Assembly (NCBI GenBank): GCA_964017195.1
Contig: OZ024889.1
Location: 60,969,858-61,033,857 of the forward strand
Direction of reading: 5' to 3'
Length of the DNA stretch: 64,000 bases
From: Siderastrea radians
Taxonomy: Eukaryota > Cnidaria > Anthozoa > Scleractinia > Rhizangiidae
Both the position numbers and the translations under genes were made by a program. This document shows, in pieces, positions 33,971 through 46,958 of the stretch. Below the pieces are notes generated by a model. The model ran no database searches, was not told where the DNA came from, and was given only the letters and a program-made list of their open reading frames with translations. Each line of letters begins with the position of its first letter. Position 1 is the stretch's first letter.

Positions 33971-35029
33971 GGGCCTTTTTCAACCGAAATAAAAATGGAA
34001 TTTTAAAGGTCTGTACGAAAAGACTGTATTTAATTTCGAGCGTGGTTGATGCTAAGTCGAAATATATTCATGGGTGTACCATGCAGAAAAATTCATGCCG
34101 TGATGACTAATTGCTGCCCAACAGGCCTCGTTTTCTTTTGTTTTGTGCGGGTTATAAAAGTAATTATTGGACCGACGAAACGAAACGGAAATTGTCGGAT
34201 GTGCCAGTGCAAGTAAGACGGATGTAAAGCAGCTGAAGCACTTTGATGAGAATCGCTTCCTTTTTTGTTCCTCTAGGACGGAATTGACTATACGTCCCGT
34301 AAGATTGAACCAAGAGACCACTGTCTCTGTTCTATTTAAAGCAGTTTGGAATCCGAGGTTTTTAGCGAGAGCAGTAATCACTTTATAATTTTGTTCAAGT
34401 GGTCGTCATTACGTTACGGAACACTTGAAACCTTTGAAAAGGATGGGATCTTTTCTGTGCCGGCATTTTTTATTGGGCGGTGATGTTATGGTCGAATTAT
34501 AGACCGTACAGACGCAACCTAAGCAAAACGTTTGTTTTTGCAGACAAAACAATATTTCGCGAAAAAGATATTTTGTTGAACATTTGCAAAAAAATAAAAA
34601 TAAAAAAAGAACACTCTTCAAGATTACCGTGAGATTAACCGTCCCTATAGGTGTCATTGTTCAAATGAGAAGAAGTAACGAAGCAACGTGAGCTATGCCA
34701 AAGTTAATAATTCGCTTAAAAAGCTAAATGCAATAAAAATTTATCTCCTACCAAAAAATGGAATATATTTTACATTTCTTTTAACGAGACACTGGGTCTG
34801 AAACACACTCCAACGATGTTATTCTCTTGATCGGGTCGATTTACTCAGATTCACTGAATGCCCTATTGGTTGACACACTTTGCCTATGATCAGTCCCTCA
34901 AATGATCATAAAATCTAATGTTAGGCAAGTTTGCAAATTATTCGCTGAAGTTGGATAAAAAGACGAGGAAGAATATAAACCAGACAGTTTTGCTGCTATA
35001 TGAGACTCGCTCGGCTGAACGGGACGTAT

Positions 35030-35180
35030 CTAATCGATAGAAATCGATCATCGGAAAGCCTCTCGATTAACCGAGAATACTCGATATTACTGGACATTTG
35101 TCGCTTGATTACTTAATTTAATCGCTGGAAATAGATAATGACAAGCGCTTGATCTAATCGATGGAAACCGATAACCATAC
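35030..35180. promoter_or_regulatory. Second copy of the ATCGAT-type cluster
   Basis: This is the counterpart of 15297-15455, with the same series of TAATCGAT, GAAATCGAT and CGATATT words and scattered substitutions. It lies about 1.6 kb upstream of the signal-peptide exon of the intact LRR gene. The region from 35420 to 36660 shows no gene. Confidence 0.3.
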
Positions 35181-36669
35181 ACAAAAGTTTGATGTTACGA
35201 AACGCTTTACCTCAGGTAAGTTGCGAACTCTCAGTGGTGCGAAACCCCCGCAATTCGCTTTACCTCGGGCAGCCTCAAAACTTACACCTTCAATTCTTAC
35301 GGAGATGTCCTTCTGTCTTGCTTGTTCTTTTCCCTGATTTTGGTAATTGTTCCTCCAGAACGTCAAAAGTGTACTAGGAAAAGTGACGAAAATGTCCGTC
35401 GCTTCCTCGAAGACTTAAAATAATATGGAACAATACTAGCGCGTTGTTGTTTGCTGGTCGCTTGAGGGAAGACAGCGCAACGGGGACCGGCGGTTTATGT
35501 AATTCCGTCCAGTAGTCAGGGGATCTCAGTAAAGTGTTATGGAGACGTTATGAGTTTAATATCAGTTGTGAGCTGCTGTTTATCAGTTCGAGCCAGTTAT
35601 GATTCTTTCTGAAGAGGCTCAGCCAAACGCTCTTACACTTTGCTAACCTGTACAGTATGTGGTACTTGGTCCGCGAGGTCCCTGGTCCGTGACTTTTCCG
35701 AACCGATGTAATATTTGCTCGTTAAATAAAATACGACAAAAACGAATGTATCCGATGATTTATTGATTAGTATTCTTCCATACGACGCAGTTTCGGCTTT
35801 CTTGCTGTTGGTGAAGGAGCGAATTCAAGTTTGTTGACAGGTAGGCCAATTTGTCTTTCTTGAAGTGTCTACCTTTGCGGCCCCGTAAATGGTCATGTTT
35901 ACTTAGTTTGAGCATAGATAAAACGCTACGAGAGGAGGTGGTTTTTTTTTTTAAAAACAAGTTAACAAATAAACTAATTTCTGTGATTGTAAACGAATTT
36001 GCTGCAGAGTTTAAAACTTTTGTTTTAACGACTCTTGAAAAATATCAACAATTTTTGCATTTGGGTCCGGTCCTTGGTCCGCGACCTATGACTCTGGAGA
36101 ACTTACATTTCGCAAAGCGGATAACGAAAACCTTAGATAAATGGAAACGGCCTTTGTTTTTGCAGAACATTTTCAAGATTCTCTTTATACATGTTTAAGA
36201 ACGGGGTTAACTTCTCTCGTTTACCTAGAAAACATATAAGCTTGTAGTCTTGTATTATTTTCGACAGCGCTTGTGGCTTGTGTGGGAGACTGTTGTCTGA
36301 AAAGTAAACATATTATTTTGTCCTCACCACGACTTTCCAACAACACTGCAGCTTAGATATATCAAGGATAAGAAAAAGTAAATAAAATATGGTTAAATTT
36401 TCATTCTCTTACGGAAATTATTGGGATTCACGGGAACTTTTCGTGCTGTTTGCATGATTCAATCATTTCGGTGAATATGGTTTGAGTTTATATTTCCTGA
36501 CCATTTTCATGTTCATTTAGGTCTTGTAGAAAGAACATGAAAATCACAGGGACGTTTGAAACCATTTTCGTCAATAAATGAATGTCGATAAATGCCTATG
36601 AATGAGCTAATGTCAACACTCTTCCGAAATCATCGTTGAATTTTTACTGGTTACTCATTAATACGCACC

Positions 36670-36711
36670 AGAAACTCATAAGGACTTGAAGTCAACTCCT
36701 TATGAGTTTCT
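36670..36711. repeat. Perfect 15-bp hairpin
   Basis: AGAAACTCATAAGGA, a 12-nt loop, then its exact complement. A second hairpin with 12-13 bp arms (GACTGCCAAATT and complement) follows at 36788-36822. Both are unassigned fold-back sequences. Confidence 0.8.
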
Positions 36712-36985
36712 GTATGCACAATATAATTGACAGGTAATAGAACTGCATGCTTGTCCAATTTGAAAAATTGTATCAAAAGCTTCCTCTGACTGCCAAATTG
36801 GACTCGGTCGAATTTGGCAGTCCTCAGAATTTTTCTCATTTAATGAATTATTTCCAACTTGGACAGTTTTTCTTTTTTTTATTATTATTTTTTTGTTATT
36901 GCCAATCACAGAAGGAGGTTCACGAGTGTACGTGTCAACAAACCATAAGCGCTTGTACTATGTATAAATTTGACCAAGATGTTAA

Positions 36986-39130
36986 GGACGGTGCCTCCTT
37001 TTGTTACTGCGCATACGTTCTGCGCATCTCGGGATATTCTGTTTTCTTAAGGTGGCTCATCTGGATTTTTCCGAGGCACACCATTCCAACTTTGAACGGC
37101 TAATACTTTACTGCCTGAGCTCGGTGGGGCAAGCTGCTTCACACATTAACCAGAGACTGAATGAACTTATAAAAAAAAGTAGGTTTGATTGACATCGGTG
37201 TTACCGTAGCAACGAAACGATGACGTCATGATTTTTGTATATCAGCAATTTTCTCGACATCTAGACCTAAACTTTTAAAACGACCTATTGTCTCTTATAG
37301 TCCAGGTGTAAATCTTCAAGACTGCAAAGTTTGAAAAAATTCTATGAAAGCGTTTTCGAAAAAAATTCGGGTTGAATTTTTTCCAGTAAAAAATTACAGA
37401 TTTATTTTCTATTGTTTCATCGGTACCAGTGTTATCCTAACAGATTGAAAAAATGTTTTCACCATATGTCATAGCTGTAGCATACAGCTACTTTTCCTGA
37501 AGGTTTTATCCGATTTGCTTCCCTAGATTTCAAATGATGTAATCAGAAGTAATGTCTCAAATATCCTCAATTTACACAGAGAAGCAACGTCTTTTTTACG
37601 GAAGCTTTTATTCAAAAACTGGTCGATGAATTTTCTTTTAATTCTTGTGATCTCAATTCCAACATGTATTGAACTATCCCTGTAAATGTCACGGGCATTG
37701 AATAATTTTAAAAGTGCGTAATACAAATAAAAGTATAGGAGACTTTTGCACTCGTCTCCCAAATTTTCGTTTTCCACATCATTTGTTGAAAGCCGGTTTA
37801 CCGTATTTACTCGATTAAACGCCGCCCTCGATTAAACGCCACAGATGGGAGCAAAATTACCAATAAACGCCGCCCTCGAATGATTGCCCCACCCAATCAG
37901 AAGAATGCGGCGTTTGTTCGACGATTATAAGAAAAAAAAACTTACAAGAACAGTAAAACTCGGTAATCTACACATGAACGTTGTACATATCACAAGCCAG
38001 ACAATTATGATTCTATCTCAGCAAAAAAGCGAGACATTGGAACTTTAAACATGTTTCTGTTTTACATAGTGTTTACGAATGATTTACCGTAATTATTATC
38101 AGTGATTTAAGAAATATGATTTTGAAATAAACGCCGCCCTCGAACAGACGCCGCCCTTGAATAAACGCCGCATCGGAAACGCTAAAAATTTAATAAACGC
38201 CGCGGCGTTTAATCGAGTAAATACGGTATTTCAGGAGTTTCTCTTTTGTCTATATTCTACATATTTGTGTGCTTTGGGACCAACAAGTTTGCCATGCCTG
38301 CTTGCTACGCTTCGCTGGTGCCGGAGGCATCGTGAAAATTCTGTTCGTAGTACAGTGGCAGTTGACATAAGGCTTTCATTGTCATTGTATTAAAAACATA
38401 ATTTTTACGATCCCTCCGGCAGCAGCGAAGCGTAGCAAGCAGGCATGGCAAACTTGTTGGTCCCAAAGCACACAAATATGTAGAATACAGACAAAACAGA
38501 ACCGATGAAACAATAGAAAATAACGTAAATCTGTAATTTTTTACTGGAAAAATTCAACCCGATGTTTTTCGAAAACGCTCTCGTAGAATTTTTTCAAACT
38601 TTGCAGTCTTGAAGATCTACATCTAGACTATAAGCGACAATAGGTCGTTTTAAAAGTTTAGGTCCAGATGTCGAGAAAATTGCTGATATACAAAAATCAT
38701 GACGTCATCGTCATCGGTAACACCGATGTCAATCAAACCTACTTTTTTGACAAGTCCATTCAGTCTCTAGTAAATGTGTGAAGCAGCTTGCCCCACCGAG
38801 CTCAGACAGTTAAGTATTAGCCGTTCAAAGTTGGGATGGTGTGCCTCGGCAAAATCCAGATGAGCCACCTTACGAAATTTGCCCTCTAATACAACATTTT
38901 TGCGCGGTTTATGACTATGTGGAAAAAGCAGGTCTTAGCAAGGGTTATTAGAATCCAAAAAGAAAACCGGGCGTAACCACGCATTTTCCAGAGATAATTG
39001 AGCTCAAATTTGGAAAGAAATTGTCATACATTGTGTGGTTACCCACATTTTTCTTTTTGGATTCTAATAACCCTAGCTAAGATCTACTTTTTCCCTGTAG
39101 TCATAACATCAGTATTAGAAGGCACCGTCC
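36986..39130. mobile_element. 2.1-kb inverted-repeat element flanked by TTAA
   Basis: GGACGGTGCCT at the left end is matched by its complement at the right, and TTAA lies immediately outside at both ends (36982-36985 and 39131-39134), the target used by piggyBac-type elements. Long subterminal arms (about 37020-37425 against 38498-38890) are inverted copies with roughly 90% identity by eye. An inner pair (38236-38330 against 38400-38500) and a hairpin near 38945-39075 add further fold-back structure. No transposase frame was found. Confidence 0.75.
37801..38226. mobile_element. 426-bp MITE, TA target duplication, nested insertion
   Basis: The ends are CCGTATTTACTCGATTAAAC and its complement, with TA outside both (37799-37800 and 38227-38228), as for Tc1/mariner-type elements. 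Inside, the motif AATAAACGCCGCCCTCGA is repeated several times near both ends. It sits in the central unique part of the larger TTAA-flanked element, so it inserted later. Confidence 0.88.
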
Positions 39131-39134
39131 TTAA

Positions 39135-40500
39135 TGCTTTTGGTAAAGTGTTGCCTGAGTGGTTACTTACGACAACTTACAAACAAGGGAGAAGAGCAAT
39201 TGGTAATTCACAAAAGTGGTCGCGATAGCTTACGGGAACGGTCGCTTATAAGAGCTGTTCACTACAAGAAGAGAAGAGGTCAAGTGACAATTCAAACGGG
39301 GTTTCGCAGTGCTCAGGTCGCAACTAGAACTGGTCGCTTACCAGAGTGGTCGCAAGGAGAGCTTCGACTGTACTAATCGTACAGGTGAGAGTTGTCCCAA
39401 GAAGGACTGTTCATTTTGGTGACATTAACTGACGTTTGGACCACTTGATTTATTTGAGCAGAATTTAAATTGAGAGTCAAGCATTTCGGGATCATCTTTT
39501 AATCCATTAACCGACTTGATTGCTTCACAGAGAGTTAATAAGAATCCACGGTGGCAACAGCAACTCAAACATCATTTAAAAGAGAAAATAACGATCACAG
39601 GCCTAAATTGGGGTCCCCCCTTGTGTAGTACATCTGATTTTGAGTGCTGTTTTGTCACGTCGGCGATACAATTTAAGTTGCAGATTGGATGTCTTAGGTG
39701 ATAAAAGATAAATGAAAAAGAAGAACTCACCAAAAGATTTTCCTGCCCGAACTAGAACCAAAAAGGAAGTTTTTGACTTGATTAAGTTCACCTGATCAAT
39801 TATTCCTTTGCTAACGTTATCCTTTTCGAGCCAAAAACTAAAAATCTAAAACGACACAAATTGCTGGAACAGCAAGAACTACATTTTACCAAATATTAGC
39901 TTGCGTTGAAGAAAAGTAAAAAGAATCAAGGAAGTTGATTTTAGAAGAAAAGTATGCTTCGGGGAGGGGGGGGGCACTCAAATTTCTTTAATTTGCCAAA
40001 ACTCCAAATAAATTAGTCCTAGCGAGGACCGGTTTTCGGCGTTTTACTCCCTTGCTAAGTTATTTTAGAGGACATAACGTTTTATTTTAAATTTGAATTT
40101 TTATTTCACTTGTTTTCTGACGTCATCAGTTACGACGTCACAACTGGACACTGCCAAGTTTGGTAAAGAAATATGAAAAAGAAGCAAAATTAAGAATAAA
40201 AAGCAAACTGCGGTGACGAACATGACAAGACAAAGCATGTTGTAAAAACATTGATTTACGAACTTAACGTATGCTTCAACATACATCTTCACAAGCGACC
40301 GTTGGGAAAATTACAAATAAATTTAAACGCAAAGCAAAAACAAAAATTAGTTTAAACGAATCATTTGGAGGTGGTTTAGCCCTTACGAGATTATATTATG
40401 CAAAAAATGCATATAAACCTTGCTAGACTAGAAAAGTTAAACCCGTCATTATCACAATTCGTATGCTTGGTGACAATAACTGCCGACTGCCAGTGATAAA
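39135..40500. other. No gene seen
   Basis: Near 39180-39370 there are irregular repeats of AGTGGTCGC/GGTCGCTTA words, probably a degenerate satellite. A run of G occurs at 39961-39973. The rest is AT-rich with only short chance open frames. Confidence 0.6.
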
Positions 40501-40521
40501 AAAAACTTAGCGACATCTTGG

Positions 40522-43500
40522 TTAGGCGACATCATCTATAGGCACGTACATACATCGCGGCTGACCATTAGCTGTCAGTAAATGGCTTCTTTCATCATCA
40601 TCATCACCGTTGTAGTCTTCTATTGTACTGGCACCACTACATTCATTATTCCCATCACCTGAACTGACATTGCCACGGCTTTCAACTTTGCAAATGAGAC
40701 GGTGGAAAATAGCACCTACCAGAACGACCAGAACACACGTATTGACGATCATCACAACCCAAACAAAAAAGCCGGCATAAGAGCTGTCTAAAACTGAGAA
40801 TCGTAGAACCATAAATGACATGGACAACACGACCAACACTGCGGGCTCCACGACATTCTCTGTTAGAATGCCTCCTAAAACGTTCCTCTTGCGTTGCTCC
40901 TGTGCTGTAGGGGTAGAGTGGGCCTCATACGGATGTAAACGTAAGTGAGTAATCGCCGACAGCATAAGTACAAGCCAAACTAGAAACGTTTGTAGGGTAG
41001 AAGACGAGGAGATCATGGACAACACGATGGCAAGAATCAGGCGACGGAGAAGCATGATGATTTCAAAGTATGGCTGATACTTTGGTTTGTAGGATAAATA
41101 GACTGGGCCAAGCCATACGTCAAGTTTCTTGCGATCTTCAAGACTCATGGAGCTTCTCCTTGGAAAAAAATGAACCATAAAACAGATCACGATCAAGGGA
41201 AAGCCGATCACATAGAACACAGCCGAGACAATTCCAAGCGCTCTCAGTTTGCTGTAAGTGTGAGAGGTGCATTCTATCCAAGGTGAGTTTGGCATGTAAA
41301 GAACATCTTGATCACTGTGGCATGGGCGAAGTATGGACAGTGTCTGCTTCACAATGGGAAAGTAGCTGAAGTTGAGACAGAAGAACGCGCTTTGACGACA
41401 TTTGAAATGAACATTTTCCATGCGTCTTTCGCTTGGACGAAGCTTGTTGTAAATCCACATGACGATGAAGTAAAGGCCCACCGTTGCCAAACAAACTACT
41501 GGCAGGAGAAGCAAAAAAGCAAACTTTCCAACTGGAGTGAACAGAGAAGGCAGATCGCAAGAAATGGAGGGAAAGTACAGGTTCCAGTAGCTGCTCAGGT
41601 AGTTTTGAGCTGCAACGACTTTTCCAGGCCAAACGTTGACACTGGATACCATGAAATCCATGGTTTGGATGTAAAACACTGCGAGGCTGATCAGAGAACG
41701 AGCGCCCTTCCCTCTACTGCTCATACACAAAACATAGACAACCAGGTTTAATTAAAAAACCCAGGCTGGCAGAAATTCCAAAAGCATCATAATTAACATC
41801 AAGAGAAAATGAACCGCAGTAACAGCAAACCATTTCAAAGGTCTAACTTTGAAATAAAAATAAAACCAGAGTAAAACCAGGAAGGACACAGCAAATATAG
41901 GAATCAGCATGTAATAGTAAGTTAGATTGCCTTTGTTACATTGAAAGCACAGTCCACCCAGTTTGTAAAATCCTTCTTGACAACGAGAACAAAATCTGTC
42001 CGTGTTTCCTGGATGGCAGATACAGGACTGGTTGCATATTGTGGTCAGAGATGATACTAAAGGCCTGTAACGTGATGAGCGAGTGTCCTTTCCTGATGTG
42101 TCTAATCGACAGGTGCATGAATCTGATGGATTGCAAGCAGATGGTACCGGACACTTGACAAGATGGGTAGCATTTCTAGGGTCCGGTGACGGCCAGTAGC
42201 CTTTGCTCACCTCCATAATGTTGGGACGGAGATCTTCTGGTGCACTAAAAGAACGTCGACGGCAGGACCCACTTTTCATGCATTTCTTACACAATCCCTT
42301 GTCACCGTAAAAATCATCATCGCAGACACAATATTTGTATTCGTAAAATGTCGGATCTATTCGAATGCGACCATTGTTAAATGTAAGTCTTCCTTCAGGA
42401 CATGTGAAGTTGTCTGCTTGAGGTGGTCTTATCATTCTTGAAAAGTCAGGATTAAAGACATTGGTCGAAGTGCCAGTTCCTTCACGCATTAACGGATTTC
42501 CTGAAATATCCAAATACTGCAGGGAGATCAAGCTTTCAATTCCTCCTGGAAGGCCACCTGTCAAGTTATTTGATGAAACATCAAAGTAGGTAAGGAATGA
42601 ATAGTCCTCAAAAAAGTCAGGAATAGTTCCATAAAAATGGTTACCGCGGAAATCGCACGTAGACAAGCTATAAAAGTATAAGACATTGGCGAGTAAAGGA
42701 CTCTTGATGTCACAGAAGCTTACATTTAAAATTGCTGGACTTTCAACAAAGTCTACATTTCTTGTGAAAAGTCCAATAAAGCTTGTGAAGTTGATCAATA
42801 AATTCCGATTCCCAGCCAGGGAGACGTAAGACTTAACACCAGCGGTGGCATTATCTGGCCATGGTTTTCCTTGGTTAATGGAAGAAAACTGGTTCTGTGA
42901 CAAATCGATCATATCAATGTTTGGCTGCAGAATCAAATCACCTGGGATATCTCCCGTGAGTCTGTTGTTAGCAAGATTTAAAATGTACAAGCTGTTGTTG
43001 GTTGGAAGCCTTTCTGGGAACTTCCCGGATATGCTGTTTCCAGGCAGAACAACGATTCTTAATCTCCGCGGCAACACACGAGGCATCTCTCCGATTAGCT
43101 GAACTCCCGATACGTATAATTCAGTCAACGAGGGAATCGCAAGTAAGTCATTCAAGTCTCCATGCATCATGCCAGGAGTGTTTCGAAGGTCAAGGTACAG
43201 AAGCTTTTTCAATCTTGATATACTCTTTGGTATTTGACCAGTGAATTTGTTTCCTGCGAGAAACAGTGCTCGTAGCTCTGTCATATTTCCTATGTCTTCA
43301 GGTAAACGACCTGAGAAGCCATCACCGTTCATAGCGTAGCCCAAGAAGTTCTGTAGATTACTCAGTTTTACGATCTCTTCAGGAATGTCTCCAGAAATGG
43401 AAGCAGCATTGAACAGGACAGTCAGTAGTTTGCTCATGTTTCCAAAGAGAAAGTTGCCAATACGTCCGCGCAAATTTGGATTTCCAGGTGTGCACAGAGA

Positions 43501-43814
43501 CAGCAAGTTTCGGATCTTCCAAATATTGGAAGGAAGGGTACCGTCCAAGTTGTTGTAAGGCAACATGATACTCTTAATGTAAAATGTATTATTGTGGCAA
43601 GTGATGCCATACCAAGAACAATGAGATATGTCACTGGTAGTACTGTTCCATCCACTGTTCTCGTACCATTGATGCCCATTTGTAGAGGCGTATATATCTA
43701 GTAAAACTTCTTTCTCTTGCCCTGGTGTATAGGAAGTGTCCAACGTGAACGGAGGAAACTCTGTTATCCGATTCAAACAATCGTATCCCTCATCAGTCAT
43801 GATGAGCTTGAAAT
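40522..43814 (-). pseudogene. LRR-polytopic membrane receptor, copy 3, exon 2 (one in-frame stop)
   Basis: The acceptor is CACTGTTCCAG then ATTTCAAG. After the split Asp codon the reading frame runs FKLIMTDEGYDCLNRITEFP through the LRR cap (WNSTTSDISHCSWYGITC), LRRs, Cys-rich region and two membrane segments to AWVF. A TAA at 41752-41754 replaces the AAA (Lys) codon of copy 2. The frame then continues without shift as LNLVVYVLCMSSRGKGARSL to the tail YVPIDDVA at 40522. All other positions are open, and the tail keeps ERSHLL. Truncation at the stop would end within the second membrane segment and lose all later ones. A recent null allele, an assembly error or recoding are possible. Outside the exons this copy does not align with the 12-kb duplicated blocks, so it is the older paralogue. 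Confidence 0.85.
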
Positions 43815-45977
43815 CTGGAACAGTGAATAGGAATTACTCTTACTACATCGTTTGACGGTAACTGTAGTTATGACGAATATAGGACATTAATTGCTGGACA
43901 AAGTGCTGTCATGATTTTTTGGAATGGCTCTGAATTAACACAGCAAGAATATTTTTTCGAAATTAGGCTAACTTGATGTGGATAAAAACAGTTGCGTGAA
44001 TAAACAAAACAGGCAACTAAGGAAGCTAACTTCTTCCAAAAAGGCGTGCTGACGTTCCACCTTCCTCACTTTTTTCTGTTATTGGGAGTTAAACAACATT
44101 GTACTGTATAAAAAGTTCTTTTATTTACAGGTAAATCACTGAGCTTTAAGGTGTTTTTGAGGTTTGTAATTACTACGTAGGATCAGTCCAGTTCAGCCAA
44201 AGGTTACGAAATGGGGTATATGCTTGCCTTGAAAAATGCACGGGTGATTTTGCTTAATAATACTTAATTTAAGACATACTACGCATGCTTTCCCTTTTTA
44301 TTTTTTTGAAAACTGGGCTAACGTGGGTTAACATACACATAATCGCCGGGAGTAATCTTTCAGAAGAGGTAAAACAGTAGCCCTTTTAACCTCGAAGCAA
44401 TAGCATACTTGACCTGCAAAGTACACGCTACTCAGGGTGTACACGGCCAAAAATCGTACTTTATTTTGTTAAAGTTTAACATTGGCACAGACGTCAGGCT
44501 ACTAATCGTTTTCCAGATGGAGGTATTTTTTTTTCGTCGAATGCTTTGATAAAAAGAGAAGATAACGATATAGTGGCCAAAAATGCGCCTGCTAGTTCGA
44601 ACACTGTGCGTAAAATTTGCATTCCTAGGATTACTCCGCTTCTGGTAACAGTACACAATTTTACTTTCCCCATAACAGATAACGACTTAAGAACATTCAA
44701 AGACGCCAAACGAGTCTCTAAAGATGAAAAACGAAACATGAACATGAAACCAATTGATTACTTACGTTCATCTTGAGTAACACGGTCAACATTTTTTACA
44801 AACGGTTTAGGTGCCCTTTCCGTGAAAAATAAGATGCACAGAAGCTTCAGTACTTCATTATATAAATCTTAGGCTTGCATTAGTTTTAGGATTCTTTTTT
44901 ATAGAATTTCTTAGGCTTGTACTAGTTAAGTTTTAGGATGTTATGAACTTTTTTAGTGTTGAATTCCTGTAGAGAAGCATAAGTTACGCTTTGTGCCTTA
45001 TGTGGCCAATTTTCTATGCATTCATGCGTTGTACACTGCAGATAATAAGTAACTTCAATAGAGAGACCTACAAATTTTAAGGAAGAAGTTTTACACCCTT
45101 TGTAAGCACGCAGTTTAATGACAAACATTTAAGTCGTGTTTGTTTGTTTACCCGCGTCACTTGTACGTGTATAAGTAACTGCAAATGTAACGTTATTACA
45201 CAAGTAACAGGGCAGTCAATATTGCATTCAATATATTAAATTAAAGACTGAGCTAACATGTAAATTATTGCTTTGATACTTAAAGAGTTTGAACTAACTT
45301 TTCACTAGAAAGAGTTTGATTACGATATAATCATCCGCATATCAACATTATACAGGGTCACGCAATTAAATTCATTTCGCTACGGCGAATTTTCGTGAAC
45401 ATTTCCTCGTTCGGAACTTTCAAATCTTTCAAATTTAGATTATTTATACGGAAATATTTTTCATTCAAAGTGGATGGCTGTTTAAATTCCACATGAGTTG
45501 ATCGTTTAAAATTGTGCAGTAATAAACAAAATGCATACATGTGCATAAAATGTGCATACGCTGTGCCTAAAGTGTGCCATCACTGGCCTCTTCTTTCTAT
45601 AAAGTCGTGCCAGAACTGTGCTTCAGCTGTGCCTAAAGTGCGCCTAATTTGTGCCTCCTCATTTTCCCCCTTGGGCTACAGCACAGAATCTGTGCCTTTC
45701 TCTGAGAACGAATTTAATGCCTAAGCACGATGCTACCCTCGTGTACACCAGTACCAATTGCGCCAGATCTGACTTCTGTTATCGATTGCCGCTTCAAGAA
45801 TGTTCCATAGTTAGAGTTTTTCAATGATTCTTTTTTTTTTGCTGAATTTCGAAAATCAAACTGAACAAACAAATAAACAAATCCAAGGAAACGCAATGCG
45901 CTCTTATACATTGTAAAGTAGAGAATCTTAGCTCATCGGAGACAAGCAAGATCAAGCAACTGTAGATGTATACTAAC
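43815..45977 (-). other. Intron of LRR copy 3
   Basis: This 2163-bp intron starts at a GTTAGT donor and ends at TTCCAG. It is AT-rich and has no element with clear terminal repeats. Near 45535-45660 short GTGCCTAAAGTGTGCC-like words repeat. No internal coding exon was recognised. Confidence 0.6.
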
Positions 45978-46068
45978 CGTACGAATCTCGTGGCAACCTT
46001 GCCAATGTGTTCACTGATCCGACCCGAAATAGGCAAAAAGTTGCGCTAAGAAGAATCAACCTCCACAT
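45978..46068 (-). CDS. LRR receptor copy 3, exon 1 (signal peptide)
   Basis: The 91-nt exon starts at the ATG at 46068-46066 and ends TCGTACG before the donor GTTAGT, phase 1. It encodes MWRLILLSATFCLFRVGSVN then TLARLPRDSY, with a better hydrophobic core than the other two copies. Length, phase and the final PRDSY (PRDTY, SRDTY in the others) identify it as the paralogous exon. The frame is open further upstream, but only this ATG is shared by all three copies. Exon 2 of this gene carries a stop codon, so the exon may belong to a dead gene. From 46070 to 46950 no other gene was seen. Confidence 0.7.
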
Positions 46069-46958
46069 ATCAAGCTGACGAGCGAGAATGCCTCTAATAG
46101 CAACTGTATGCATAGTTTCCAAGGCCGGCTTGTTACAATCAGTGACGTAAGTGTTGGGCAACTATTTATACGCTGGATAAAAGATCTCAGTTCGTAGCCC
46201 ATGAGTTTGTTTTAGTATTGATTCTTATCGTTTAATCGTTGATGTAATGAAACGGAGCTAAAACTGTGCAAGCTAGCTGATGTCTAAATCTAAAACCACG
46301 AACAAAGCGTGTGCGTGTCAAGCGTTGAAACATCGGCAAGAGTTGTGGCTTCTTTGCTGCGTTCATGCATCTTCAAGAAAACGCTTTCAAGTTGCATTTT
46401 TTGATACAGTTTAATTAGGCCTTTTAAGCTACGAGTGTCAACCAAAAATAGCTGTTTTCCTAATTTCTGGTGCATAAAAATTTGATGTGACGTCAAACTT
46501 AGTAACAAAAATATCTGAAAGGGTAACCTCAGGTTGCTGAAAGGGAAGAATGGTTTCGACTTCTCAAAGCTGATCACAGCTTATCATCGTTTATAGCGTT
46601 GCGACGTAATGGACAAGGGGACAGATCGAACCTCATGACGAGACAGGTTTTCCTGATAAATTAACTGGTGATTAGAATTCTTCTAATTTTTTCTTTTGTA
46701 TAAATGTCATTTGTATGGGAATAACTACACTAGACTGATTAAAGGATTACAGATTGTTTTGGAATATATGATCGCGAGAAATATTCATTTGTGTCAGCAA
46801 TTGTAATTGTTTTTAATTCCGTTTCACCATGTTTTTGTTGTAATTATAATTCCTGTTTCTGGCATTCCAGTGTTCCGATCTTGCCTCTAGTCACCTCTTT
46901 AGCAAAACTCTGCCCCAGATCTCCTGGTAAGGGGTGAGAACGAAAAAGGTTTATCAAG

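Larger units (their letters stand above)
22450..35420. repeat. Segmental duplication, block 2
   Basis: This is the counterpart of 3745-15760. It carries the intact LRR gene plus private insertions at 28841-31087, 32368-33043 and about 33722-33970, and it lacks the block-1 insertions at 10106, 11955 and 13224. Its 3' flank (22450-25500) contains a C run near 24311, a second near 24630 and AT-rich DNA with no gene. Confidence 0.85.
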
